A stretch of DNA of 43,781 nt from Chitinophagales bacterium (GTDB taxonomy: Bacteria > Bacteroidota > Bacteroidia > Chitinophagales > Chitinophagaceae). Below are positions 25,383-33,665 of this stretch, one piece after another; position 1 is the stretch's first letter, and each line of letters opens with the position of its first letter. The stretch covers positions 81,480 to 125,260 of the forward strand of contig JAFLBM010000015.1 in the NCBI GenBank assembly GCA_017303455.1, in the 5' to 3' direction. The position numbers and the translations under genes were made by a program. The notes beneath the pieces are model-generated. The model did not search any database. It was not told where the DNA came from and saw only the letters and a program-made list of their open reading frames with translations.

Positions 25383-26456
25383 ATGCTACGTTCAGTTATT
25401 ACAGGTACCGGTTGCTATATTCCTCCTTCTGTTCAATCCAATAGCGACTTTGCCAACCATGTTTTTTATTCAGATTTACAAGAACCTCTTGGAATTCCAC
25501 CGGAGGTGGTGGTAGAGAAATTTAAACAGATTACCGGTATCGAAGAACGCCGTTACACAACCGATGATTTTACTGCATCTGATATCGGAAGTATTGCTGC
25601 CAAAAATGCATTCATCAACGGTGGAACAGACCCTGAAGAAATAGACCAGATCATTGTTGCCCATAATTTCGGCAATGTGCTCAAGCACACGATTCAAATG
25701 GATGCAGTGCCATCACTGGCCAGCCATATTAAACACCTTCTCGGTATCCGTAATCCCAATTGTATCGCCTACGATATTCTTTTTGGCTGCCCGGGCTGGG
25801 TACAGGGTTTGATACAGGCTGATGCGTTTTTCAAAGCAGGGCTTGCTAAAAAAGCACTGGTGATCGGAACCGAGACACTGTCAAGAGTAATCGATATGTA
25901 TGACCGGGACAGTATGATCTTTAGTGACGGAGCGGGTGCGGCTGTGTTGGAATATAAAGAAGTGGGAGATAATGGCCCCGGAATGCTGGGAGTAAGTGCA
26001 CAAACCCATTCACTGGAAGAAGTGGATTATATCAATATGGGAATGTCTTATTACCCCGGAAGTGATCCACGGGTAAGGTATATCAAAATGAAAGGCCGTA
26101 AAGTATATGAGTATGCCATGAAATATGTGCCTGCAGCGATGAAAGACTGCCTGGATAAAAGTGCTGTTGACATTAAGGATTTAAAGAAGGTCTTTATTCA
26201 CCAGGCGAACGAAAAAATGGACGAAGGCATCATCAAAAGAATGTACCAGCTCTACGGCATCAGCAAACCACCTGAGCATATTATGCCCATGAGTATTCAC
26301 TGGCTGGGGAATAGTTCCGTTGCCACAATCCCGACGCTGTATGATCTTGTCCGTAACCATAAAGTGGACGATCACCAGCTATCACCTGGCGATGTGATCC
26401 TCTTTGCCTCCGTAGGGGCCGGCATGAATATCAATGCTGTTTGCTACAGGTATTAA
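25383..26456 (+). CDS. 3-oxoacyl-ACP synthase III-like protein (KAS III/FabH family)
   Basis: This 357-residue thiolase-fold condensing enzyme has the full FabH-type triad: C136 (ILFGCPGWV), H273 (FIHQANEKM) and N310 (WLGNSSVATIP). The C-terminus GDVILFASVGAGMNINAVCYRY is typical. Compared with housekeeping FabH (about 320 residues) it has inserts around residues 20-50 and 210-235, as in the divergent ketoacyl-ACP synthase III proteins of Bacteroidota. It may start a specialised acyl chain instead of, or alongside, bulk fatty-acid synthesis. It is followed 94 bp later by a thiolase gene on the same strand, but a shared operon is not certain. Confidence 0.87.
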   Translation: MLRSVITGTGCYIPPSVQSNSDFANHVFYSDLQEPLGIPPEVVVEKFKQITGIEERRYTTDDFTASDIGSIAAKNAFINGGTDPEEIDQIIVAHNFGNVLKHTIQMDAVPSLASHIKHLLGIRNPNCIAYDILFGCPGWVQGLIQADAFFKAGLAKKALVIGTETLSRVIDMYDRDSMIFSDGAGAAVLEYKEVGDNGPGMLGVSAQTHSLEEVDYINMGMSYYPGSDPRVRYIKMKGRKVYEYAMKYVPAAMKDCLDKSAVDIKDLKKVFIHQANEKMDEGIIKRMYQLYGISKPPEHIMPMSIHWLGNSSVATIPTLYDLVRNHKVDDHQLSPGDVILFASVGAGMNINAVCYRY

Positions 26457-26550
26457 CAGGCTTCTTTCAGCCCGGTTTTTCTCCGTTCGTAGGGGTAGTT
26501 TCTCCTGACACTAACAATCGTTATCTTTACGCCTCAATTTTATCCTCCAT

Positions 26551-27729
26551 ATGAAAGAAGTTTATATTATTTCAGCCGTCCGTACACCCATGGGAAGTTT
26601 CGGAGGCAGTCTTAAAAGTTTAACCGCAACGCAGTTAGGTGCCATAGTTATTAAAGGAGCTGTTGCAAAAGCAGGTATCAAACCAGAGCAGGTGCAGGAT
26701 GTTTTAATGGGTTGTGTGATCCAGGCGAACCTTGGACAGGCCCCGGCCAGGCAGGCAGCTAAGTTTGCCGGTTTGCCCAATGAAGTGAATTGCACCACCG
26801 TCAATAAAGTTTGTGCCAGCGGTATGAAAGCCATTGCACAGGCTGCACAAAGTATAATGCTGGGTGATGCAGATATCGTAGTAGCTGGCGGTATGGAAAG
26901 CATGAGCAATGTTCCTTTTTATGCCGATAGTGTTCGCTGGGGAAATAAGTATGGTAATACATCATTGCTGGATGGATTAGCAAAGGATGGATTAACGGAT
27001 GTATATGACGGTAAAGCGATGGGGAATGCTGCTGAGCTTTGCGCCAAAGAATGTGGTATCAGCCGCGAAGAGCAGGATACATTTGCAATTGAAAGCTATA
27101 AACGTTCCCGGGCGGCCTGGGAAAAAGGATTGTTCACCAACGAGATTGTACCGGTAGAAATCCCCCAGCGAAAAGGCGATCCGGTTGTGTTTGCAAAAGA
27201 CGAAGAACCTTTTAATGTAAAGTTTGATAAGATTCCAACACTTAGTCCTGCTTTTCAGAAGGAGGGGACGGTAACTGCTGCCAATGCATCTACCATGAAT
27301 GATGGAGCCGCTGCCTTAGTATTAATGAGCAAAGAAAAAGCGGATGAATTAGGATTGAAACCTATTGCAAAGATCAGGGGATATGCAGATGCCGAGCAGG
27401 CCCCGGAATGGTTTACCACCACACCTTCATTAGCTGTTCCGAAGGCAGTAGCCAAAGCGGGTTTGAAGATGGAAGATATAGCTTACTGGGAGTTGAATGA
27501 GGCTTTTGCAGTAGTAGGTATCGAGAACAGCAAACGCATGAAACTGGATCCATCCAGGGTGAATGTACATGGTGGTGCTGTATCATTAGGACATCCGCTT
27601 GGGTGCAGTGGTGCAAGAATTATTGTAACCCTGATCAATGTATTGAAAGCGAATAATGCTAAATATGGTGCTGCCGGCATTTGTAATGGCGGAGGCGGCG
27701 CATCTGCGATGGTCGTCGAAAATATTTAA
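26551..27729 (+). CDS. Acetyl-CoA C-acetyl/acyltransferase (thiolase)
   Basis: This 392-residue tetrameric-type thiolase condenses two acetyl-CoA or cleaves 3-ketoacyl-CoA. The nucleophile is C88 (VNKVCASGMKA), the catalytic His is in GGAVSLGHPLGCSGAR, and the second Cys is in GICNGGGGASAM near the C-terminus. Length and motifs match AtoB/PhaA-like enzymes. A near-consensus -7 box (TATCTTTA) lies about 25 nt before the ATG. The last 48 bp of the gene region are repeated 80 bp downstream around a palindromic element (separate entry), which suggests a past rearrangement at the 3' end. Confidence 0.93.
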   Translation: MKEVYIISAVRTPMGSFGGSLKSLTATQLGAIVIKGAVAKAGIKPEQVQDVLMGCVIQANLGQAPARQAAKFAGLPNEVNCTTVNKVCASGMKAIAQAAQSIMLGDADIVVAGGMESMSNVPFYADSVRWGNKYGNTSLLDGLAKDGLTDVYDGKAMGNAAELCAKECGISREEQDTFAIESYKRSRAAWEKGLFTNEIVPVEIPQRKGDPVVFAKDEEPFNVKFDKIPTLSPAFQKEGTVTAANASTMNDGAAALVLMSKEKADELGLKPIAKIRGYADAEQAPEWFTTTPSLAVPKAVAKAGLKMEDIAYWELNEAFAVVGIENSKRMKLDPSRVNVHGGAVSLGHPLGCSGARIIVTLINVLKANNAKYGAAGICNGGGGASAMVVENI

Positions 27730-27810
27730 TAGTGCTCTCCCCTTTAGGGGAGCTGGAGGGGCGTAATGGCGGAGGCGGCGCATCAGCGATGGTCATCGAA
27801 AATATATAAT
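27683..27810 (+). repeat. Imperfect direct repeat of the thiolase 3' end flanking a REP-like palindrome
   Basis: Copy 1 (27683-27730) is the thiolase C-terminus. Copy 2 (27763-27810) is offset by exactly 80 bp and identical at 45 of 48 positions. In the thiolase frame the differences give a silent Ser change, Val to Ile, and a silent Ile change, and copy 2 also ends NI-stop. Between them, positions 27731-27762 contain CTCCCC-TTTA-GGGGAG followed by CTGGAGGGG, a palindrome of REP-like character. Confidence 0.8.
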
Positions 27811-27825
27811 GGGTTCAACATAAGA

Positions 27826-27863
27826 ATAACCAAAATCCCCGGCAGGCCGGGGATTTTGGTTAT
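27826..27863. terminator. Long perfect hairpin, probable terminator of the thiolase gene
   Basis: A perfect 18-bp inverted repeat (27826-27843 and 27846-27863) has a 2-nt loop. The core CCCCGGC-AG-GCCGGGG is flanked by AAAAT and ATTTT, so it can work in both directions. It lies downstream of the duplicated thiolase end. Confidence 0.8.
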
Positions 27864-27947
27864 AGCACCTCACATAACAGAATGTCGTTTTTTTACCAGT
27901 AAACGGTACCCGGCATGGTTCATATTTGTATTACAAAAACGAAAACC

Positions 27948-28496
27948 ATGCAACGGAGAAAATTTATTACACTTTCGGCAATTGTGGCAATACCTTTTAC
28001 CGCTATGGCAAAATGGGCCGGTCAGCTTTCCTCAAAAAATCCTTTCGTGATCATAAAAAGTGAGAGCCGCTTTGGAGATGTTGTAAAATTCTTAGGCGTT
28101 CATCCGAACGACCTCAAAATATCATCAAAGGATACAGATGGACAGTTATCCGTTTTTGAATATACTGGTTTGGGAAAAGTGGGTCCTGCCCTTCATGTGC
28201 ATTTTAACCAGGACGAAATTTTTATGGTCACGGAAGGAGAATATCGTTTTGTTGTTGGCGATGAGACTAAAAACCTGGTAGCAGGGGATACGATTTTTCT
28301 TCCCCGCAATATTCCCCATACCTGGATACAAACAAGTGAAAAAGGAAAGATGATCTATTTTCTGCAACCGGCGGGTAAGATGGAGGAGTTTTTTCTTATC
28401 ATGAATAAATTTACGGAGCGGCCTTCGGCCGAAGAGATCGACAGGATACATGCAGCACATGATATGAAAATGGTGGGACCACCGCTCACTTTATAG
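27948..28496 (+). CDS. Exported cupin-domain protein
   Basis: This 182-residue protein starts MQRRKFITLSAIVAIPFTAM, a short twin-arginine-like signal. The rest is one cupin domain with motif 1 HVHFNQDEIFMVTEGEYRF and motif 2 GDTIFLPRNIPHTW, giving the usual two-His, one-Glu and one-His metal ligands. The frame opens earlier at 27915, but the Tat-like signal marks the ATG at 27948 as start. The C-terminal part (EEFFLIMNKF, RPSAEEIDRIHAAHDM) resembles quercetinase-like small cupins of Bacteroidota. It is followed 62 bp later by an AraC regulator and may be functionally linked. The substrate is unknown. Confidence 0.82.
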   Translation: MQRRKFITLSAIVAIPFTAMAKWAGQLSSKNPFVIIKSESRFGDVVKFLGVHPNDLKISSKDTDGQLSVFEYTGLGKVGPALHVHFNQDEIFMVTEGEYRFVVGDETKNLVAGDTIFLPRNIPHTWIQTSEKGKMIYFLQPAGKMEEFFLIMNKFTERPSAEEIDRIHAAHDMKMVGPPLTL

Positions 28497-28558
28497 CCTG
28501 ATTTCCTTATTAGCCTGGTCTGTCTTAAATTACTGATTCAAAAGGGAACCCGAACAAT

Positions 28559-29407
28559 ATGCTGCTAAAAGACTTTAAACCTTCAGCTGCCATCAGTGAA
28601 TATGTACACCTGTTCAGGATTGTACATTTTTTGTTTGGACCTGATGACCCGTTACCGTTCAAAGCTTATCCACCCAGGCCGGAGCATTGTTTATCTTTCT
28701 TTCCGTTTGACCGGGAAAATATAGAATATACTGACAGTGATAAGAAAATCAGTTCACTGCCGGTCATTCTCTACGGGCAACAACTGGGAGTTACGAAACG
28801 GTTTGTGGGGAGAGAATTCCTGATTGTCCAGGTGGTGTTTCACCCCGGGGCCTTATACAGGATCACAGGTATCCCGGCTGCAGAACTCAATAACGAATGC
28901 CTTGATGCAGAATCCGTCTTCTCTGCAGAGTTACGATTCATCAATGAGCAGTTGTTTCATGCGGCTCATTACAGTGAAATGATCAGCATAGCGGAGAAAT
29001 TTGTTTTACAGCTGATAAAAAAGGTGAGGAAGGATGTTCACCCGGTGGATGCAATGAGTAAGATACTGATCAGGCAGAACGGCAATATCTCACTGGATAA
29101 ATTATCCGGGCTGTGCTGTTTAAGCCCACGCCAGTTTGAAAGAAAATTCAAAGAAAGAACAGGAATCAACCCCAAGCTTTTATGCCGGGTAGCAAGGTTT
29201 GATAAAGCCTTCCGGTTGAAAAATCTTTACCCGCAAATGGACTGGTTACGGATCGCTATCGAATGCGACTATCATGACTACCAGCATCTCGTAAAGGATT
29301 ATAAGGACTTTACCGGGCTCACACCTGTTGCATTTCACGAGATTGAAAACAAATCGCCGGAAAGGGCATTCGGATTAGCAGAGACTTTTTATGATACAGC
29401 TTTATGA
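28559..29407 (+). CDS. AraC-family transcriptional regulator
   Basis: This 282-residue protein has an N-terminal ligand domain of the type seen in Bacteroidota AraC proteins (KAYPPRPEHCLSFFPF, then VQVVFHPGALYRI, about 1-150). A C-terminal double helix-turn-helix follows (about 185-275: ISLDKLSGLCCLSPRQFERK, then a second HTH ending DYKDFTGLTP). It probably binds DNA near its own operon. The preceding cupin gene on the same strand is a candidate partner. The gene is convergent with the zinc-protease gene, with 4 bp between stops. Confidence 0.85.
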   Translation: MLLKDFKPSAAISEYVHLFRIVHFLFGPDDPLPFKAYPPRPEHCLSFFPFDRENIEYTDSDKKISSLPVILYGQQLGVTKRFVGREFLIVQVVFHPGALYRITGIPAAELNNECLDAESVFSAELRFINEQLFHAAHYSEMISIAEKFVLQLIKKVRKDVHPVDAMSKILIRQNGNISLDKLSGLCCLSPRQFERKFKERTGINPKLLCRVARFDKAFRLKNLYPQMDWLRIAIECDYHDYQHLVKDYKDFTGLTPVAFHEIENKSPERAFGLAETFYDTAL

Positions 29408-29411
29408 AATT

Positions 29412-30605
29412 TTATTGTGAATACGGGTACCCGCTTTTCTCAAGAAACTTCTTAAAATCCTGTATTTCTAAAATGTCTTTCACCGCCTGCTTTTTATCAG
29501 CAGCTTTTTGATAATACGCTTCGCAGATTTTATATCCTATATAGTAGCCGAGGTCCTGCGGGTAGCCTCTTTTTGCATCAAAGCCGTTATACAGCCATTC
29601 ACTAACATCCTCCTTGTGCATTTGCCGGCTGAATTTTTCCCATAATTCTTTTTCATGGATATTGCCATAATCATGGATCTTTTTGTTGAGATTATAACCC
29701 AATACCAGCTGGCTGATAAAATCAGCAGCCCCTTCATTGATGCTTCTGCCGAGCAATGTGTTGTCATTGACGGTGTTTTGCTCGATATGGATCAACTCAT
29801 GCAGCACAATGCCAAGAATGCGGCTGGTATCGGTAAGATTTGTTTTTTCCCAGCTGCCTAATTGTGAGGTATCGGCTGTGGCCGGGTTACATAAAAACTC
29901 CACGCCGATCAGTTGCCCTCCGCCGCCATCTGCCGTGCCGAATGCATTGAAATTGGCCATCACAAAACTTGTGGGAGGAAAGATCGCATTATCATAGAGG
30001 GCCTTTAGTTTTTTTGCGGCTGCTACTATCTGGGGTTTATAGTTTTTTAATGCCAGCGAAACAGGCCGGATACTTTCATAGTATTTGTTTTTACTCCGTA
30101 CCGTACTGACCAGGTTGGTGGCCCGGAGGTTCATCCGCACTTCAAAAAAAGTACGTAGCCCCTGGCTGCCTTTCAGGATATATTCCTGCATAAATAGTTC
30201 ATCTGCATCCTTGCTATTGATCCTGTCATATAATTCCCAGAAATGATCAATGTCACTGGTAATGATTTCCATGTTTGAAGGGTCACTGTAACGAATTCTT
30301 GTCTTTTCAATGATTGCAGTTATTTCTTTCCAGTGTTTTGTTTTGGTAATAAACCGGAGGGAGGACCGCCCTGTGATAAAACCTGTATCATACATATTCT
30401 TCCCGGCTGCATGTTTCACCAGTTCAATGGCAGCAGCGGTGTCACCCGAAGCGATCTTTAGTTGTGCACCGGATAACAATATATTGGGTGTTTGCAGGTA
30501 CTGATGATTACGGTAATAGAAATAATCATCGTAGTTAAATTTATCAGGCTGGGAGAACGCCTGCTGTGCGACCAGCAACAAATAAAAAGGCAGTAATTTT
30601 TTCAT
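29412..30605 (-). CDS. Secreted predicted zinc metalloprotease (DUF2268-like)
   Basis: This 397-residue protein has a signal peptide (MKKLLPFYLLLVAQQAFSQ). The C-terminal half carries an HExxH zinc motif, HELIHIEQ, followed about 25 residues on by NEGAADF, whose Glu can be the third ligand as in gluzincin and DUF2268 proteins. The N-terminal half is helical with charged segments. The likely location is periplasm or cell surface. It resembles hypothetical Bacteroidota proteins with a similar HELIH-NEGAADF pair. Function is inferred from the motif only. It is convergent with the AraC gene. Confidence 0.78.
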   Translation of the reverse strand: MKKLLPFYLLLVAQQAFSQPDKFNYDDYFYYRNHQYLQTPNILLSGAQLKIASGDTAAAIELVKHAAGKNMYDTGFITGRSSLRFITKTKHWKEITAIIEKTRIRYSDPSNMEIITSDIDHFWELYDRINSKDADELFMQEYILKGSQGLRTFFEVRMNLRATNLVSTVRSKNKYYESIRPVSLALKNYKPQIVAAAKKLKALYDNAIFPPTSFVMANFNAFGTADGGGGQLIGVEFLCNPATADTSQLGSWEKTNLTDTSRILGIVLHELIHIEQNTVNDNTLLGRSINEGAADFISQLVLGYNLNKKIHDYGNIHEKELWEKFSRQMHKEDVSEWLYNGFDAKRGYPQDLGYYIGYKICEAYYQKAADKKQAVKDILEIQDFKKFLEKSGYPYSQ

Positions 30606-30707
30606 GTCAAGGGGTTACAATTCTGTAAAATAAAAAGAAACACTATTCAATAGTATCCCTGCTACATGAACTGTCGTAAACGGCAGATGAGCTGCCTGAT
30701 ATTGTAT

Positions 30708-30715
30708 TATATTTG
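30708..30715 (+). promoter_or_regulatory. Candidate -7 element placed for a leaderless transcript
   Basis: TATATTTG fits TAnnTTTG exactly and ends 3 nt before the ATG of the acetyltransferase gene at 30719. Transcription would start at or next to the start codon. Confidence 0.45.
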
Positions 30716-30718
30716 AAC

Positions 30719-31237
30719 ATGCCAAACATTGAGATACGATTTGCTACGGGTGATGACGCCGGTCTTATTGCTGACCTGAGCCGCCAAACCTTTTATGAAA
30801 CCTTTGCTGCTGATAATACAAAAGAGGATATGGATAAATTCATGAATGAGCAGTTCACAAAAGAAGCGCTGATGGAAGAGGTTAGAGCTCCCGGCAATAT
30901 TTTTTTACTGGCTTTTGACGCCGGAATCCCCGTGGGCTATGTGCGGATGCGGGAAAATAATATCCCGCCTGAACTGGACGATAAGAATGCCCTGGAGATT
31001 GCCCGGATTTATGCGACTACCAATTCAACAGGGAAGGGAGTGGGCAGGGCATTAATGGAAAAATGTATTGCTGTTGCTCTTGAATTAAATAAGACGACCA
31101 TCTGGCTGGGTGTATGGGAGAAGAATGAACGGGCTATCGGGTTCTATACCAAATGGGGTTTTGAGAAATTTGCTGATCATGATTTCGTACTCGGGAATGA
31201 CAGGCAGAATGACTGGCTGATGAAAAAAAAGCTCTGA
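30719..31237 (+). CDS. GNAT-family N-acetyltransferase
   Basis: This 172-residue GNAT acetyltransferase starts MPNIEIRFATGDDAGLIADL. The acetyl-CoA motif lies in ARIYATTNSTGKGVGRALME (about 100-119), and the last strand contains NERAIGFYTKWGFEKFADH. The family resemblance is to the PaiA/YkkB-like acetyltransferases that act on polyamines or small amines, but the substrate is unproven. The ATG at 30719 is used instead of the TTG two codons upstream because the TTG overlaps a perfect -7 promoter box. It is convergent with ypdA, with 4 bp between stops. Confidence 0.85.
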   Translation: MPNIEIRFATGDDAGLIADLSRQTFYETFAADNTKEDMDKFMNEQFTKEALMEEVRAPGNIFLLAFDAGIPVGYVRMRENNIPPELDDKNALEIARIYATTNSTGKGVGRALMEKCIAVALELNKTTIWLGVWEKNERAIGFYTKWGFEKFADHDFVLGNDRQNDWLMKKKL

Positions 31238-31241
31238 TCAT

Positions 31242-32216
31242 TTATACAGTCCTTTCCCGGATCGTTGCGATGATCTTTTCGGCGTGTTCCCTTGAATTTT
31301 CAATGAAGAGGCGATGCGTATTCATCCCCCCGCAGATAACACCGGCAAGAAATACATTGTCCACATTGGTTTCATAAGTTTCTTCATTATATACCGGTTT
31401 CATTATTTCATCATTGGATAATTGAATACCCATTTTTCGTAAGAAATCAAGGTTGGGCTGGTAGCCGGTCATGGCGATCACCCAGTCGTTGCTGATAGTT
31501 TTTTTTCCGCCAGGCGTTTGTATATCCACTTCCTGTTCTCTTATCGCAGTAACCTCCGAATTAAAATAAGCCTTGATAGAACCTTCTTCAATCCGGTTGA
31601 CAATATCAGGTCGTACCCAGTATTTCACTCTTTCCCCAATCTCTTTGCCGCGGATCAGCATCGTAACCTCTGCTCCCTTCCGCCAGGTCTCTAATGCTGC
31701 ATCCACAGCCGAGTTATTGGCGCCAACCACCAGCACTTTCTGAAAAGCATAGCAATGAGGTTCTTTATAATAATGGGTCACTTTTGGTAATTCCTCACCC
31801 GGCACATTCAATAGATAAGGAATATCATAAAAACCGGTAGCAATGATAATATGGCGGGCCGTATAAGTTGATTTTGTTGTAATGATAGTGAATCCATCCC
31901 TTGCTTTAGTAACTGTTTCTGCTTTTTCAAACAAATGCACATTCAGCTGGTGGGCGATAGTAGCCCTGCGATAATATTCTAAGGCTTCAGCCCGGGTTGG
32001 TTTGGCATTATTGGAAACAAAGGGAATACCGCCGATCTCCAGTCTTTCAGAAGTGGAAAAGAAAGTCATATTGACCGGGTAGTTATACAAAGAATTGACA
32101 AGGCTGCCCTTTTCAAGCACCAGGTAATCCAATCCCGCTTTTTTAGCTTCCAGTCCGCAGGCAAGACCAATAGGGCCGCCGCCAATTATAATGATGTTGA
32201 ACTGTTCTTTTTTCAT
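31242..32216 (-). CDS. ypdA: YpdA-family putative bacillithiol disulfide reductase
   Basis: This 324-residue FAD/NADPH flavoprotein is related to thioredoxin reductase but has no CxxC redox pair. It has an N-terminal FAD motif (GGGPIGLACGLEAKKAG), an NADPH motif (VLVVGANNSAVDAALETW), and the family-specific C-terminus AGVICGGMNTHRLFIENSRE. YpdA (Bdr) reduces bacillithiol disulfide in Bacillota and is also found in Bacteroidota that make bacillithiol. No bshA, bshB or bshC gene is in this window. The -7 box TATCTTTG ends 5 nt before the start, so the mRNA may be leaderless. It is divergent from pdhB. Confidence 0.88.
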   Translation of the reverse strand: MKKEQFNIIIIGGGPIGLACGLEAKKAGLDYLVLEKGSLVNSLYNYPVNMTFFSTSERLEIGGIPFVSNNAKPTRAEALEYYRRATIAHQLNVHLFEKAETVTKARDGFTIITTKSTYTARHIIIATGFYDIPYLLNVPGEELPKVTHYYKEPHCYAFQKVLVVGANNSAVDAALETWRKGAEVTMLIRGKEIGERVKYWVRPDIVNRIEEGSIKAYFNSEVTAIREQEVDIQTPGGKKTISNDWVIAMTGYQPNLDFLRKMGIQLSNDEIMKPVYNEETYETNVDNVFLAGVICGGMNTHRLFIENSREHAEKIIATIRERTV

Positions 32217-32221
32217 CCGGT

Positions 32222-32295
32222 CAAAGATAAGCCCGGCTTCTGCCTGGCGGTGTAGTTTTCATTTTAGGTTTTATCCGCTTTCCCGCTTAAATTTG
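32222..32295. promoter_or_regulatory. Divergent promoters of ypdA (minus) and pdhB (plus)
   Basis: On the minus strand 32229-32222 reads TATCTTTG and on the plus strand 32288-32295 reads TAAATTTG; both match TAnnTTTG exactly. The first lies 5 nt before the ypdA ATG, the second 24 nt before the pdhB ATG. Neither has a clear TTG at the -33 position. Confidence 0.5.
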
Positions 32296-32319
32296 CCCAC
32301 CTAAAAAGCAAGCAAAGAA

Positions 32320-33309
32320 ATGGCAAGATCAATTGCATTCCGGGATGCCCTGCGTGAGGCAATGAGTGAGGAAATGAGACGGGATGACCGGGTTTTCCTG
32401 ATGGGAGAGGAAGTGGCAGAGTACAATGGTGCCTACAAAGTAAGCCAGGGCATGCTGGCAGAATTTGGCCCGAAAAGAGTGATCGACACACCGATTGCTG
32501 AGCTTGGTTTTACCGCCGTTGGAGTAGGTGCTGCGCAAAACGGTCTGCGACCTATTGTTGAATTCATGACCTGGAACTTTGCTGTTTTAGCTTTGGATCA
32601 AATTCTCAACACGGCTTCTAAGATGCTGGCAATGAGTGGTGGACAGATTTCTTGTCCCATCGTTTTTAGAGGTGGTAATGGATCAGCCGGTCAGTTGGGT
32701 GCTCAGCACTCTACAGCTTTTGAAGCCCTCTATGCTAATATTCCCGGAATTAAAGTGGTATCACCCAGCAATGGTTATGATGCCAAAGGATTGCTGAAAC
32801 AGGCCATCCGGTATGAAGAAGATCCGGTGATGTTCATGGAAAGTGAGCAGATGTATGGTGATAAAATGGAAGTACCTGAGGAAGAATATTATATCGAACT
32901 GGGTAAAGCCGATGTGAAAAGAGCAGGCCGTGATGTCACCATCGTTTCCTTCAACAAAATGATGAAAGTGGCATTGGGTGCCGCTGAAGAACTGGAAAAA
33001 GAAGGGGTCAGTGCTGAAGTGATTGACCTGAGAACGATTCGTCCGCTGGACTGGAAAACGATCCTGGAAAGCGTTAAGAAGACCAACCGGTTGGTTATTG
33101 TAGAAGAACAATGGCCTTTTGCCTCTGTCTCCTCTGAAATCACTTACCAGATACAAAAAGAGGGCTTTGATTATTTAGATGCCCCGATCCGCCGGATTAC
33201 TGCTGCCGATGCACCACTGCACTATGCACCCAACCTGGTGGCTGCAGCATTACCGGATGTACCAAGAACCGTGAAGCTGGTAAAAGAAGTGATGTACCAG
33301 AAGAAATAA
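32320..33309 (+). CDS. pdhB: Pyruvate dehydrogenase E1 component, beta subunit
   Basis: This 329-residue transketolase-fold subunit of the PDH complex E1 pairs with E1 alpha (not in this window). Its pyrimidine-binding half has MGEEVAEYNGAYKVSQG and DTPIAELGF, whose Glu activates TPP. The C-terminal half has DLRTIRPLDW and VIVEEQWPF. Length is normal. PDH serves aerobic pyruvate oxidation, whereas the OFOR and hydrogenase at the start of the window serve a ferredoxin- or H2-linked route. It is transcribed alone and ends at a terminator. Confidence 0.92.
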   Translation: MARSIAFRDALREAMSEEMRRDDRVFLMGEEVAEYNGAYKVSQGMLAEFGPKRVIDTPIAELGFTAVGVGAAQNGLRPIVEFMTWNFAVLALDQILNTASKMLAMSGGQISCPIVFRGGNGSAGQLGAQHSTAFEALYANIPGIKVVSPSNGYDAKGLLKQAIRYEEDPVMFMESEQMYGDKMEVPEEEYYIELGKADVKRAGRDVTIVSFNKMMKVALGAAEELEKEGVSAEVIDLRTIRPLDWKTILESVKKTNRLVIVEEQWPFASVSSEITYQIQKEGFDYLDAPIRRITAADAPLHYAPNLVAAALPDVPRTVKLVKEVMYQKK

Positions 33310-33339
33310 TAAATATTAGTTCACTCTACAACTAATTAG

Positions 33340-33361
33340 CCCTGCTTTTGCGGGGTTTTTT
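33340..33361 (+). terminator. Rho-independent terminator of pdhB
   Basis: A 6-bp stem, CCCTGC with GCGGGG, and a TTTT loop are followed by six T residues, 30 bp after the stop codon. Confidence 0.8.
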
Positions 33362-33665
33362 CATTAAAACAAGATTAAAAAAACTGTATATCCCACAAAT
33401 GAGGTATGCTTCACTACCACTTTCCGGGATTTTAGAAAAATAGTTCAGAATTGATACAACCTTTTGCTATTTATACTGCATCTTTGTCTCGGTTTTTCAT
33501 AGGATATTGGATTTTAAAACGAGGCTGGGTTTCTACCCGGCCTCTATTTTTTTCAGGAGGAATCCATCCTGTTCCTTTCTGCGAACACAACTCCTCTTTA
33601 AACGGCATTGTTCTTGCCCGCTTCCCTCCAAATCAATTATTTTTACGGCACTTAAAATACATGCA
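33362..33665. other. Upstream region of the response regulator, no gene seen
   Basis: These 304 bp hold no convincing gene. Frames running into the response regulator from 33507 give a Cys/Arg/Phe-rich, low-quality N-terminus. TATTTTTA at 33638-33645 (7 of 8 to the -7 consensus) lies 20 nt before the ATG and may be the promoter. Confidence 0.5.

Noticed and set aside
27766..28050. 94-codon plus-strand frame after the thiolase
   Set aside because: It starts inside the duplicated thiolase end in another frame, runs through the terminator hairpin and overlaps the cupin gene.
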